DNA of 64,000 nucleotides from Microcebus murinus (GCF_040939455.1 NC_134116.1:42857400-42921399); one strand, 5' to 3'; positions 13,893 to 25,344 are shown, counted from the first letter of the stretch. Notes: a model not told the origin generated them from the sequence alone. Numbers and translations: made by a program.

Positions 13893-14465
13893 CTGTATTA
13901 GTTTCCTAGAGCTGCTGTAACAGATTTTCACAAACAAGATGGCTTGAAATTTATTCTTCCATGGCTCTGGAGGCCAGAAGTCCAGAATCAAGGAACCGGA
14001 AGAGCCGCTTTTCCCTCAGGAGGCTCTAGAAGAGAATCCTTGCTTCTTCTAACATCTGGAAGATTCAAGTGTCTCTTTTTTTCTCTTCTTAATTTTCTTT
14101 TTCTTTTCTTTATTCTTCTTCTTTTTTTTAATTTCAGATTATGGATGTACAAACACTTCAGTCACATAAATTGCCTTTGCACTGCCCAAGTCAAATCCAG
14201 GTGTTTCTTGACTTGAGATCACTGTGATCTCTGCTTCCGATGATCATAATGCCTTCCCTTCTGTCTGTCAAATTCCCTGAGTATCTCTTTTAAGAACACT
14301 TGTCTTTGGATTTCAGGCCCTGTTGTCTAATTCAGGATCATCTCTTCAAAACAAGAGCAAAATGTAATCCTACCTGCAAAGACCGTTTCTCCAAGCAAAG
14401 TAACATTCACAGGTTCCAGGAATTAGAATATGGACATATCTCTTTGTGGGCCAGTATTTAACCAA
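13893..14465 (-). mobile_element. MLT1-type MaLR LTR (ERVL-MaLR solo LTR), split by an L1 end
   Basis: Read on the + strand it begins 'TGTATTAGTTTCCTAGAGCT' and continues through 'TGGAGGCCAGAAGTCCAGAA'. After the interruption it resumes with '...CTGCAAAGACCGTTTCTCC' and 'AACATTCACAGGTTCCAG', close to the complement of an MLT1A/B-type LTR. It is non-coding. The insert at 14078-14195 is listed separately. Confidence 0.75.
14078..14195 (-). mobile_element. Short L1 3'-end insert inside the MLT1 LTR
   Basis: A T-rich head (complement of a poly-A tail) leads into 'ATTATGGATGTACAAACACT' and 'TTGCCTTTGCACTGCCCAAG'. The same 3'-end wording occurs at 22741, 51397 and 55258. It is flanked by imperfect repeats, 'TTCAAGTGTCTCTT' at 14064-14077 and 'TCCAGGTGTTTCTT' at 14196-14209, read as a decayed target-site duplication. 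Confidence 0.7.
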
Positions 14466-15619
14466 TTGTACATATTTTTCTAAAAATTCAGAGATGTGAG
14501 TTCTACAATTGAAATTTTAAAATTTATTTGATAGATACAATGATTTGATAGATGTTTAGTCAATTTAAAAAATAGTTATTTACTTCTATCCTATAAGCAT
14601 GTATATATTAACTTGTATTTTTAAAAAATTATAATATGACATATTAAAGCATGTCTAAATATAGATTTTATTATCTACTTTCTTTAGACAGGTATTATAT
14701 AGAGACTCAACATTTGCAAATTTGAAACAGCTAATATATAGTAACAAAAACAGCTAACATAATTCATGAAAAAAATTGTATGTTTGAAGGTTAATGCTTC
14801 CTATACTTAATGGTAGCTGTTTTCCATTGGTTGTATGTCCTTCAAGCTAAATCTGAGACCTCATTTCATAGGTTAATAATATTCAAATATAAGAATATAT
14901 TAAATTAATGAGACAGTTTACTGTTTATACATTATTCATATTACTTGGAAAGTTTTGAGACATGTTTGGAATGTAGAATTTTTTAAAGCAAAATTAGGAC
15001 ATGTAATGGAATTTGCTGAGGATATAGATAAAATCAACAAAATCAGAGAAGTTGAATGCTCTTCAGCCAAATCTGTTAGAATGAGGTCAGCTGAGGCAAA
15101 GGCTAAAACCCAAAGAGCAATGGCTTAAGTAAAACAAAATTTTCCTTATGGTTAAACCAGGATATGAACAATGAACAGTCTCTGCTACATGGAGTGGTAG
15201 GAATCAAAGGTAAGGGTTTAGCCTTTAAAAATTTTCTACAAATGAATTAACTCTAATTATAAAACAATTTAGTTTTGAATTGAACACTTATCTTACCTGA
15301 AATTAGTATGTGCTGATGTTATAGTAAAGCAAGGAATTGTCTGAGAAATAATTTTCAACATTTTTTATAAGTATGCCTATTGGTATACCAAAGTTGAACA
15401 TTTAATTTAATATTATTTTTCACAAATTACACAAATGCATTAATGGACTATGACAATAATTACTATAAAACATGCAACGATACGCATGAAATCATGAGAA
15501 AATACAACTTCTAGTATTTTATTTGTATATCCCAAATGATTGTGTTATGCACCCTCTAGGGTACAGGTTCTCTGCTTGGGAGACCACTGGTACTTCTTAA
15601 CTTTAATATGAATATTTTA

Positions 15620-15732
15620 AAAATTTGAATTCTTTTTTTTAAATTTTGGTTTATACTTTTTTTTTTATTTCAGCCAAGAATTCAAATTTTAGAGTTGAAT
15701 AGTATACCACGGAGTACTATTCAGCTCTAAAA
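15620..15732. repeat. Nested inverted repeats; inner hairpin looks like folded-back L1 ORF2 end
   Basis: The outer arms AAAATTTGAATTCTT (15620-15634) and AAGAATTCAAATTTT (15676-15690) are perfect complements of 15 bp. The inner arms at 15687-15704 and 15715-15732 are 18 bp with one mismatch around a 10-nt loop. 'GGAGTACTATTCAGCTCTAA' in the inner unit matches the C-terminal ORF2 wording seen in the L1 at 62.7 kb. Confidence 0.75.
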
Positions 15733-15734
15733 TG

Positions 15735-15850
15735 TGAATTCTAATTCAGTAGGTCTGGACTAGGGTTATGCTGCATTTCTACAAAGCTGACAGTTGATGC
15801 TGATACTCTGGGAGCCAGGAGCACTCTTTGAGAAAGTGTCTAGAAGACTT
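15735..15850. mobile_element. Possible hAT (MER5-like) 3' relic
   Basis: 'GAATTCTAATTCAGTAGGTC' and 'GTTGATGCTGATACTCTGGG' resemble the internal wording of MER5/MER20-group hAT relics. No terminal repeats were identified, so the call is weak. Confidence 0.4.
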
Positions 15851-16194
15851 TCTCCTGAAGACTTACATGTACTTCTATGTTTTGTTTCTTGATACTCCTA
15901 TATACTTTCTTTTAAGAAGTCATGCAATGCTACTTTTCTGTTTGTGCTACTTTTGGCAGACACTGTAGAGTTTAGAACTTTATTCGTTTATAGTTGCAAT
16001 AAGGACATACTTATTCTACTGAGTAGAAAGCAATTAAGAAGCTATTCATACAAGTTTTGTGATATTAAGCAGGTTTCTTAATTCTTAAATAACTAGATTG
16101 TTTGTTTTTTGTTTATTTTTAATTACAAGAAGTTGATGATATTTGCAAAGGATAGCCTTAATGACATTGTTTTCCTTTTTCCCTCCTTTTTTTC

Positions 16195-16480
16195 TTTTTA
16201 ATTAGTATGGGTATGTAATATTTGCATATATTTTTGCAGTACTTGTGATATTTTGATACAGACATACTAAATGTAATACTCAAATCAGGGTAATTGTGGT
16301 ATCCATCATATAAGAATTTGTCATTTCTTTGTGTTAGGAACATTCCAAGTCTACCTTTTGGTTATTTTAAAATATATCACAACTTATTATTGACTATAGT
16401 CACATTTTTATTTATGTTAAAGATTCTTTCCAGTGTAGCACAAAGAGGGTTTATTAACTATTGCCAAGTGAATTTTATTT
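16195..16480 (-). mobile_element. L1 3'UTR fragment (old)
   Basis: The + strand carries the complement of an older L1 3'UTR: 'GATATTTTGATACAGACATA', 'GGTATCCATCATATAAGAAT', 'CATTTCTTTGTGTTAGGAAC' and 'TTGACTATAGTCACATTTT'. No coding sequence is present. Confidence 0.75.
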
Positions 16481-18090
16481 AATTATTTGCATGGTTCTCT
16501 GTTATTAATGCATTTATGTATACTTCTTTTTTTCAATAGAGCTTTATACACAACACCAATGCTAGAGAGCACCATAGTGGCCACACCATGTGGTCCTCAG
16601 GTAACATTCTTGTTGCATCATCCCAGATAGTATGATTCTTGATTTAGTTACTAGATTTACCATGCTAATTTAGAATGTTGAATATTTTGTTTTCTATTTT
16701 TCTCTTATTTTTAACATTTTTCTCTATTAAAATCTTCCTGAATCCAGTGATTATTATTTTGGTACTTAAATATTTATGTGTCAGCTTTGCAGAGCTACCT
16801 CAGGCAGTGTCTCCAACCAAACCTTCCTGTTAAATCATTTCTGCTAATTGAAATATTGCTTTTTTTGGACTATGTTTATTACCATTAAATTCTTCTTAAG
16901 TGTGCAAAATGTATTTTTTTTTATTTAAAAAGTTTATTCTTCATAGTTTCTTTACTCCACTTTGTATAATTGCTACCTATGCCCGTCATCGTTGTCTTTT
17001 GGTGCCGGGTATTATTAAATAACACATAAATAAAAAATTTATGATATTTTTAAAAATTAATTTAGGCACAGTGTATGCTTTTGAAAGCAAAGGGACATGT
17101 TTAGATTCATAAAGCTTAATTTAAAAAATTGTCATAATTCTGGTTAATAATGAAAACATAATTTCTGCACATCGCTGCTATCTAGTTGAGAGCAAAGTTT
17201 TTGTTAATAGTGACAATAAAGATTATAAAGAAATTATTAATAAAATACTGATTAGGAATTCTGTATTCCCATGACAATCATAAAATCTAATATAAAAATT
17301 ATGTTCATGGAATTAAGCTTTGAATAATTTACTTGGAATTTTTATATGAATTAATTATTAAATACTTTACCTTGTATTGCATTGGTTTTGGTTATAACTG
17401 TATATATGAAGAAAAGGTTAAGAATTATTTCACTAACTGCACATAGAAATATTCAAATTCATTCTATTTATCCCCCAGTATTTTGTACAAGTATGAGCCC
17501 TTTTCATGTAGCTATGGCTACATAAACTACCAGTAGGCACTATAGAGTGATCCAACATTAGAGTGTGTAGCCATTATTGTCTTTGGGTAAGGGTATGACA
17601 AATACTATTAACAACTGCCTCAGTTGGTCAAAGCTGATTTCTTCCAAGGGTGTAGATTAGTTTACATAATTGGTTCATGAAGAAAAGGGACACAGATCAT
17701 CCAGATCTGAAGTAAAGAGAATCTGTTGAGAAAAACTAAAAATATTCCACCTAAGACCCAATGGCAAGAAAAAAGAGTGAAGACCCAGGCAAAAGATATC
17801 CTCAGAGATAAGGTGGATTTAGATGGTGGAACAAGCTGAAATGCTTAAAGTCCTGGGGGGGGGGGAGTGGGAGGATTTGGCTTGTAACCTCATAATTCTA
17901 TTGTGTGTATATATGCATATATAAAAATATTTTTTCTTTTTCCTTAGTACTATCAAACTATATATGATCAATAGCTTTTTTCATTCCTCACTTAATATGC
18001 TCACACATCAGTACTCAGAGAACTACCTCTTCTTTAGATGTTGCATAGTATTACATCGTGTATTTGCAGGATAGTTGAATTTTTATCATA
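16481..18090. other. AT-rich intron, no gene recognised
   Basis: No exon is seen. An uninterrupted run of 11 G at 17855-17865 is the only marked local feature. Confidence 0.5.
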
Positions 18091-18091
18091 T

Positions 18092-18375
18092 TGTCTTGGT
18101 CAGCTTGGGCTACTATAAAAAACAACAACAACAACATAGATCATGTTGCTTAAACAAGAGAGATTTATTTCTCACAGTTCTAGAGACTGGAAATCTAAAA
18201 CCAGGTGTCAGCATGGTCCGGTCTCACGAAGGCCTTCTTCCTGGTTTGCAGATGGCTGTCTTCTAGATGCGAGCTCTGGTCTCTTCCTCGTCTTTAAAGA
18301 TTTCAAGTGACTAATTCCATCATGAGGGCCTGACCTCATCTAACCCTAATTACTTCCCCAAAATCTCATCTCTAA
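18092..18375 (-). mobile_element. MaLR LTR (MST-like), partial
   Basis: On the + strand it reads 'TGTCTTGGTCAGCTTGGGCT', a CAA repeat, 'GAGATTTATTTCTCACAGTT', 'CTTCTTCCTGGTTTGCAGAT', 'CCATCATGAGGGCCTGACCT'. This is the complement of an MST/MLT-type LTR. It stops abruptly where the next LTR-like unit begins. Confidence 0.65.
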
Positions 18376-19320
18376 ATAACATTATTGTTTAGGAAAACTC
18401 AAACTGTGTGTTTCCTCTGCTATCACACCACAACCACCATTAACACAGAAGACTTCTGTGACCAAATGTGGGGGGTTTTCCCCACACCCCAAGCAATGTA
18501 CATCAGCTATCCTCTAATTCAATTCTGACACTATCTACTGGGAGATAGAGTCAGATCCCACAGAGTGAGGGCTTAGTCCCCAAAACTGTCCTCCTCCACC
18601 AAACGCTAGTCACAAATCAGAACCTCTAGAACTTCTACTTGACAGGCTTCAAGTTGGGATTCCCACAACCCCCTCTTTGGATTCGATTAATTTTCTGTAG
18701 CAGCTCACAGAACACAGGGAACCATTTACTTACATTTACCAGTTTATTTTAAAGGGTATTACAAAGGATACAGATGAAGTGATGAATAGGGTAAGGTATG
18801 GGGTAAGGGGCACAAAGCTTCCATGTCCTCTGTGAGTGTGTCACCCTCTAGGAACTGCTGTGTTTAGCTACCTGGAAGCTCTCTAAACCCTGTCCTTTTG
18901 GGTTTTTATGGAGGCTTCATTACATAGCTATGATTGACAATCATGTAAAAATGTGATTGGACACAAAGGATATGATCTAAGCCCAGCAAGTCCTGTCTGT
19001 TCAGATTCTTCCTGGTGTCTCTATGCAGCATTTCTTCCTTCAGAGTATTAGGCAGGACCCCCTGTGGAAGAAAGGTCTTAGGACCCACAATCATATTAGA
19101 GTCCTACGTTTTACAGGTGAAAAGAGGGAAGGAGTAGTTAGAGGGAGAGAGATTCTATTTATCCATAACCAGGGATATGAGAGTTATAAGCCTTTAGTTC
19201 AAATTGGCAGCGTCTTTGCTGGTGTAATGCCATCTCTATTCCTGGCTTCTATTGAAATGGCTGATTAAGTCCATGAGTTACACCCATGACCCCTTTTTGT
19301 TAATCTTAAATAATGAGATT
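18376..19320. mobile_element. ERV LTR-like unit, family not assigned
   Basis: The stretch is GC-richer than its surroundings and has the wording of a retroviral LTR: 'GTTTATTTTAAAGGGTATTA', 'AAAGGATACAGATGAAGTGA', 'CTTCCATGTCCTCTGTGAG' and 'CCCTGTCCTTTTGGGTTTTT'. No gag, pol or env reading frame is present. The edges are approximate and orientation is not claimed. Confidence 0.5.
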
Positions 19321-19610
19321 CAGGACATATGATTAACTATAGAGTTTGTTTGAGTGCAAAGCTTGAGGATAGCTACCCAGAAAACACAGACTCTAAAAGA
19401 ATGAGTAAACTTTCTAAAGAAGAGAAGTTGAAGTATCACTTATATAATATAGATAGAGACAAAAGCTTAATAAGGTTGCAATATTTTCCATCTAAGTTCA
19501 GTAAATATTTTATAACGGCCATTGGAAACTGGAGGAAAGAAAATCTTGTTTTGGAATGACAGAGAAATTGGCTGGGCTGTATTCTAGTGTCCTCTGGAAA
19601 ACAGAATTGT

Positions 19611-19640
19611 GAATAATGAAATTATCCAGTTTCATTATTC
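19611..19640. repeat. Perfect 11-bp inverted repeat with 8-nt loop
   Basis: GAATAATGAAA (19611-19621) and TTTCATTATTC (19630-19640) are exact complements. In AT-rich DNA such a hairpin can arise by chance; no function is inferred. Confidence 0.8.
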
Positions 19641-20029
19641 AGGGAATTTCAAAGCAAAGTATTAAAGCACTGGCTTGCTTCCTCCTGAATGTTTATAGTA
19701 AAATGCACAAAAATATAAGTTAATTAAAGAAAGAATTGTTAAGCAAAAAATAACAAGAACTGTACTATTTAGAAAATTCTCAGTCTGTCCTTATGACCAG
19801 AAAGTTAGAAAGCTTGTTCTAAAAAGAAGATAAAGGGTATAGCTGAATCACCATTTGATAAAGTGTGAAATTAAATAATTCAAGTTTAAATCTGTTGGAA
19901 CTTTAAATTATTTTGAGACTTGAGAAGAAGAGACTACATAGCCTGTATCACATACTGTGCAACTATGAATTCTTCTTTCCCAATTATAGATTAAATCTCT
20001 TCCTCGTTCTTGCCCTGTAAATGATTAGG

Positions 20030-20325
20030 AAAGGCTGAGTGGCACCAGTTTCCAGTCACATGTTCCTCATTTCCATCTGAAACCTCACCAGTATCACCTT
20101 TGAAGTCCATATTTCTAGCATATACCTCAAAACCCTTACAACCCCTATACATTATTTAAATTCCAAAGCTGCATTCATAGATTTAGGCATTTGTTAAAAA
20201 GGGCCCAACCCTCAGACCTCATCTAACCCCAATTACCTCTCAAAGGCCTCACCTCCAAATATCAAGACATTGATGGTTAAGACTTCAACATACCAATTTT
20301 GGGTGACCAAATTTAGGTCTTATCA
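20030..20325 (-). mobile_element. MaLR LTR-like relic
   Basis: 'CTCAGACCTCATCTAACCCC', 'AATTACCTCTCAAAGGCCTC' and 'ACCTCCAAATATCAAGACAT' resemble the 3' part (on the + strand) of the complement of an MST/THE1-type LTR. It may belong to the element at 18092 or be a separate copy. Confidence 0.5.
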
Positions 20326-20574
20326 TTTATATTGTTAAGAGTTGTATTTTCTTATTCTTTTAATCTCTCATGCATCTGTGATAATGTCATCCTTATTCCT
20401 AATCTAGGTTATTTACGCTAGTTCAACAGGAATTTTTTTAAATTAGACATTCAAATCAAACCATTTTAGTAATCTATTTAATGAAAAAGCTTTAGGATAT
20501 ATTTATACTATCTACATTTTTTTTGTTTTATCTTTCATTATTTTCAACTGCTTAAATTTTCTTATTTTTTATTT

Positions 20575-20790
20575 ATTATTAATTGACAAATATATTTATG
20601 GGGTGTAATGTGATGTTTTGATATATGTATACATTGAAGAAAGATTCTATCAAAATAATTAACATATCCATCGTGTCACCAACTTAACGTATTTTAGTGT
20701 GTGTTGAGTACTTTAAAAATCTATTCTTTTAGCAATTTTGATATATATAATAAAAAATTAATGATCTTTCCCTAGTAGCTTCTGTTCATT
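20575..20790 (-). mobile_element. L1 3'UTR fragment
   Basis: 'AATATATTTATGGGGTGTAA', 'TGATGTTTTGATATATGTAT' and 'AACATATCCATCGTGTCACC' are the complement of an L1 3'UTR end, similar to the start of the element at 50430. Confidence 0.75.
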
Positions 20791-20996
20791 TTGTTTTGAT
20801 GAGCATTTAATCTTTATTGAGTATTAAATATTTTTTTATATCTAAAAGTTGTGTATTTTTTCTTTTAAATAATGGAAGGTTTTCTGCTAATCAATTAAGT
20901 CAAGTTAATTAATTTTATTTGTCAATTCTTTAGGTTTTTTTTACCATATTTCTCTAGAATTATACACAGAAATGTATGTTTAAATTTCACACTATA

Positions 20997-22200
20997 CAGT
21001 CAGGTGCTGCATGATGATGTTTCAGTCAATGACTGACCGCATATACGATTATAATGGAGCTGAAAAATTCCTATGGTTGAGAGATCTTGTAATCATCATA
21101 ACATCCTATAGGTTGTTACTCACACCTTTTGTGATGATGGTGATGTAAACAAACCTACTATGCTGCCAGACCTATAAAAGTATAGCACATACAATTATGT
21201 ACAGTATATAATATTTGATATTAGTAATAAACCACTCTGATACTGGTTTATGTATTAATCTTCTATACGTTTTATTAATGTTTTATAATTTACTCTTTCT
21301 ACTTACAAAAGTAAGTTAACTGTAAAACAACCTCAGGCAGGTCTTTCAGGTGAAGGCATGTTATCATAGGAGATGACAGCTCCATGTGTGTTATTGACCC
21401 CGAGGACCTTCCAGTGGGACAAGATCTGGAAGTAGACGACAGTGATATTGATGATCCTGACCCTGTCTATGTAGGCTGAGGATAATGTGTGTGCTTGTGT
21501 CTTAGTTTTTAACAAAAAAGGTTAAAAAATGAAAACGTAAATAAATAAAGGTAGAAAAATTTGTATCAAATAACAATACAAAGAAAGAAAATATTTTTGT
21601 ACAGCTGTGCAATGTGCTTCTGTTTTAAGGTAAGTTTTATTACCAAAGAGTCAAAAAGTTTCAAACATAGTTTATAAATTAGAAAAGTTACGGAAAGCTA
21701 GATTAATTTATTATAGAAAATACATTTTTTATAAATTTAGTGTAGCCTAAGTGTACGGTGTCGATAAAGTCTGCAATAGTGTACACTAACCTCCTAGGCC
21801 TTCACATTTTATGTACCACTCACTCACTGACTCACTCAGAGCAACTTCCAGTCCTTCAACTCCATTCATGGTAAGTTTCCTATATATATATGCCAGATGC
21901 CAGTATGGATGCGCCATAAATATGATCTTTTATACCATGTTTTTACTGTGCCCTTGCTATGTTTAGATATTTTTAGAGACACACATACTTAACATTGTGT
22001 TACAATTGCCTACAATATTCAGTACAGTAACATGCTGTACTGATTTGTAGTCTAGGAGCAATAGGCTATACTATATAACCTAGATTTGTAATAGGCTATG
22101 CCATCTGGGTTTGTGTACATATACTTCGATGTTCAGTCAGTGACAAAATCACCTAAGTGTTTCTCAGAAGGTAGCTCTATTTTTATGCAACTCATGATTG
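20997..22200. mobile_element. Tigger-type (TcMar, Zombi/Tigger4-like) DNA transposon relic with both ends
   Basis: The unit starts 'CAGTCAGGTGCTGCATGATG' right after TA (20995-20996). It ends 'GCAACTCATGATTG' right before TA (22201-22202). TA duplication and CAGTCATG/CATGATTG-like inverted ends fit mariner/Tigger insertions. Internal wording such as 'TATAATGGAGCTGAAAAATT', 'AAACAACCTCAGGCAGGTC', 'TTGATGATCCTGACCCTGTC' and 'GTAACATGCTGTACTGATTT' agrees with a mid-length Tigger relic. At 1204 bp it has no transposase open frame, so it is non-autonomous and inactive. The exact family name is from memory. Confidence 0.85.
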
Positions 22201-22714
22201 TAATTATATTCTTATCACTTTTCATTTCTAATAGATTTTACTTTATGAATTTAGCTATTATATGTTTTGGTGCAAACAAAGATTTTGTGTGTAGTAAGAA
22301 AGAATTAATTCTTTATAAATTTTATGTAAATTTAGCCTTATAAAATGTCTCTCTCTGTCCTTGTGTGACATTAATGTTAATACTAATGCTATATTTTTGT
22401 TTGGATTTCACTGCTTTTTAATTTTTTTGCTAACCTATTTACCTTCCATGGTTATCACTTTATATGTACTTATTAGAAATGTCATGTGATTTTTATTGTG
22501 AGCTCAATCTAAAAATGTCTGTATCTTATTGTAAGAAATGAGTCCTTTCACATTTAGTATCATGGCTAACATACTTGACTTAATTATGTCTTTCTTTCTT
22601 TTTGTAACTTATCTTATTAGTTCTCTCTTGTCCTTTTCTTATTTCTTGGATCAAGATGTTATTTATTTCATCTTCCACCCTTGTTAATTAGAGGTTTAAA
22701 TCCATCACTAAATG

Positions 22715-22965
22715 TTCTTTTTTCCCTCCTTTTTTAAAATTTCAGCATATTACAGCGGTACAGATGTTTAGGTTACATATATTGCCTTTGCCCCACCCAA
22801 GTCAAAGCTTCAAGCATGTCCATCCCCAAGATGGTTTGCACAGCACCCATTAGATGTGAATATACCCATTCTCTCCTTCCCCCATCCCACCTGCTCAACA
22901 TCCGATTAATGTTACTGCTATATGTGCACATTATTATTGATCAGTTAATACCAATCAGAAGCATT
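22715..22965 (-). mobile_element. L1 3'-end fragment, strepsirrhine type
   Basis: A T-rich head leads into 'CAGCATATTACAGCGGTACA', 'TTGCCTTTGCCCCACCCAAG', 'CAAGCATGTCCATCCCCAAG' and a C/T-rich block. The order is the same as in the 51370 and 55240 elements. It ends near 'GATCAGTTAATACCAATCAG'. Confidence 0.75.
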
Positions 22966-23109
22966 TAACTTCGCTATTTTAAACCAGATATTTTTCTAGC
23001 AAGCCAATTTCTCTTAATAAAATATTCTATTATCTCTCCACTTTTCCCTAAACTTCAGTAAAATCAAACATGTAGAAATTCAGGAATTTTACACTGATAT
23101 ATTCAAGTG

Positions 23110-23145
23110 AGGGTTTTTTTTTTTTTTTTTCTTTCTTTTTTTTTC
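23110..23145. repeat. T-rich low-complexity tract
   Basis: A near-continuous T run is broken by a few C residues. It could be an old poly-A tail on the minus strand, but no attached element was recognised. Confidence 0.6.
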
Positions 23146-23671
23146 TCATTAAACCCTACTTGGAATTCAAGAATGTTTTCACTTGCTTATCTAGGTTTTG
23201 CTACAGTTTTAGGAATTTTCTCTTAATATATGTCTAATTATAGCATCTAAATGTTCCCCTTTCTCTCTCAGTACTGCTATGATTCATTCACATATTTAGT
23301 CTCCTGGATCTTTCCTTCAGTCTATTTTCTTTCAGATACCTATCTATTTAAGATTTATTTTATGCTTTAAGCTATTTCATCCTTATTATTTTTCAAGGCT
23401 GAGTGAATCTCCGTATCACTCATTCTTTCCACTGTTTCCAGAATTATTTAGTAGAAAATAATGTATTTACATGAATAAATAAATGTAAAAAATATACGCA
23501 TTTATTTTTATTTTCATAATTTTTTGTGTGTGGTTGTAATTAACCCCAGTTAGAGTTCTTTTTAAAAACTTTTTGGTAATTCCCCAGAAATTCTCGTTAG
23601 ATGGTTAAGCTTTTGGATTATTCTACTTTTCTCTGCAGACAGAGCTGGTGTCTTTTTCCCTTATAACAGTA

Positions 23672-23760
23672 GCTGTCAATCCTGGCTGCACATTCAAATC
23701 ATCTTGGGAGCTTTAAAGTTATGGATACTGAGTTCCAACTCAAACAAATGTTATCAAATC
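23672..23760 (+). mobile_element. hAT relic of the MER5/MER20 group
   Basis: 'GGCTGCACATTCAAATCATC', then 'TTGGGAGCTTTAAAGTTATG' and 'ACTGAGTTCCAACTC' match the common 5' wording of short hAT-Charlie relics ('ctgcacatcagaatcacctggggagctttt'). Confidence 0.6.
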
Positions 23761-23789
23761 TTTTGGGGTAAATCTCATGCAAAAAAAAT

Positions 23790-23797
23790 TATATATA

Positions 23798-23855
<58 letters not shown>

Positions 23856-23857
23856 TA
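23790..23857. repeat. Compound (TA)n(TG)n(TA)n microsatellite
   Basis: A short TA stretch is followed by a TG run and then TA units to 23857, broken once by TGTA. It is highly AT-rich and likely unstable in length. Confidence 0.9.
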
Positions 23858-23946
23858 AAATCTGTCCAGAAAGTGCCCAGTCATTGTTAATATAACAAGA
23901 ATATATTACATAGATATATAATTTCCAGATAGAATATATATATATT

Positions 23947-24280
23947 CTTTTTTTTTTTTTTTTGAGACAGAGTCTCGCTTTGTTGCCCAGGCTAGAGTGA
24001 GTGCTGTGGCGTCAGCCTAGCTCACAGCAACCTCAATCTCCTGGGCTCAAGCAATCCTACTGCCTCTGCCTCCTGAGTAGCTGGGACTACAAGCATGAGC
24101 CACTATGCCCAGCTAATTTTTTCTATATATATTAGTTGGCCAATTAATTTCTTTCTATTTATAGTAGAGATGGAATCTCGCTCTCTATCAGGCTGGTTTC
24201 GAACTCCTGACCTTGAGTAATCCACCCGCCTCGGCCTCCCAGAGTGCTAGGATTAGAGGTGTGAGCCACTGCACCCAGCC
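23947..24280 (-). mobile_element. Alu SINE (strepsirrhine AluL-type)
   Basis: A poly-T head at 23947 is followed by 'GAGACAGAGTCTCGCTTTGT', 'AGAGTGAGTGCTGTGGCGTC', both Alu monomers, and the middle 'ATTAGTTGGCCAATTAATTT' variant. It ends 'CACTGCACCCAGCC'. 'TAGAATATAT' on both sides (about 23930 and 24289) fits a target-site duplication. Confidence 0.93.
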
Positions 24281-24295
24281 TCTAAGAATAGAATA

Positions 24296-24385
24296 TATTT
24301 TAAATAAACATTTTAAATATATTTTATATTTATATATTTTTAAAATATTTTAAATAAACATTTACATATATTTTAAATAAACATT
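24296..24385. repeat. Three-copy AT-rich repeat next to the Alu
   Basis: 'ATTTTAAATAAACATT' occurs at about 24297, 24347 and 24370. The copies lie just outside the Alu 5' end and are separated by further ATATTTTA-type sequence. Confidence 0.7.
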
Positions 24386-24399
24386 CTTCCTTATTAATG

Positions 24400-25235
24400 T
24401 AAGAATTGCTCTTTATAGGCTCATTGTGGCCTCAGGTTAAGTAAATTGGAGTATCCTGATTGTTGTAATCCTGACAGAAAGTAGAAAAGGACTCAAATCC
24501 CAGTGGGTCAGTTGTGGAGTAGCAGTGACACTGTCAGTTCCCTGTTAAGATTCCTGGACAGAGGCTCCCTGTTCTGCAGATTCCTTGTACTGTTCCAACC
24601 TCAAAAGATTGAAACTGTGTGTTTGACACCCTTTGACTTTTTGGGAAGCCAAAGCAGGGAAATCCATATTACTTGAAATACGTGTTGAACCTGTCTTTGG
24701 TTGACAACATCTAGGATGCCAATTTTTTTTATTTGTTTTTTCTGATTATTATCTTTAGAATCTATTGTGTCTCCCAGAAACTTAACTCAGAACATAAAGT
24801 GGAATTCTCCAGAGATCCTAACAATCTTACAGCCTCACTTTAACCTATTTGCCTGAAAATTTCATTATCTGTTTACATTGGAAAACAAAGAACTTAGAGT
24901 TGGAAGCAAAAAGAGAGGAAACTGTGTTCAAGTGAAAATAGTTCCAAAACACCTGCCATTAATTTCACTGGATACTGTGAAATTAACCTTCAAATGATGC
25001 TTAACTTAGATATAAATATATCTAGGCTGACATTGATGGGATACTTAATTTTTAAAAATAGTTTCATATTACACCTAGAATTCCCCTGAAAACTGTTACT
25101 CCCTATTAGGAATTTGACAGTAGGTCTCAACATCTAACAAGCATGTGAAGAAGTAAGAAATATTAAGTTAGTTCTGAATTATTTGTCACATGTATGATGA
25201 GGTTTAAAAACATAATGTGAATTATTGCTTAGAAT
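24400..25235. other. Intron, no gene recognised
   Basis: Moderately AT-rich sequence with no exon and no repeat I can name. Confidence 0.45.
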
Positions 25236-25239
25236 AATC

Positions 25240-25340
25240 CTTATAGAAAAGCTCTTAGCCCTAGTTTAAAGACTGACAAAGTGAGAATCAAAGAGGTTAA
25301 GGAATTTTCACAAAATCACACAGCTAATATGTAATTGCAC
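25240..25340 (+). mobile_element. MIR SINE fragment
   Basis: 'TGAGAATCAAAGAGGTTAAG' followed by 'TTTTCACAAAATCACACAGC' is the 3' part of a MIR core in + orientation. Confidence 0.65.
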
Positions 25341-25344
25341 TGAA

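Noticed and set aside
18376..19320. A protein-coding endogenous retrovirus
   Set aside because: Only LTR-like sequence is seen; there are no gag, pol or env frames in the window.
19611..19640. Hairpin as a possible microRNA precursor
   Set aside because: The stem is only 11 bp, far shorter than a microRNA precursor, and AT-rich.
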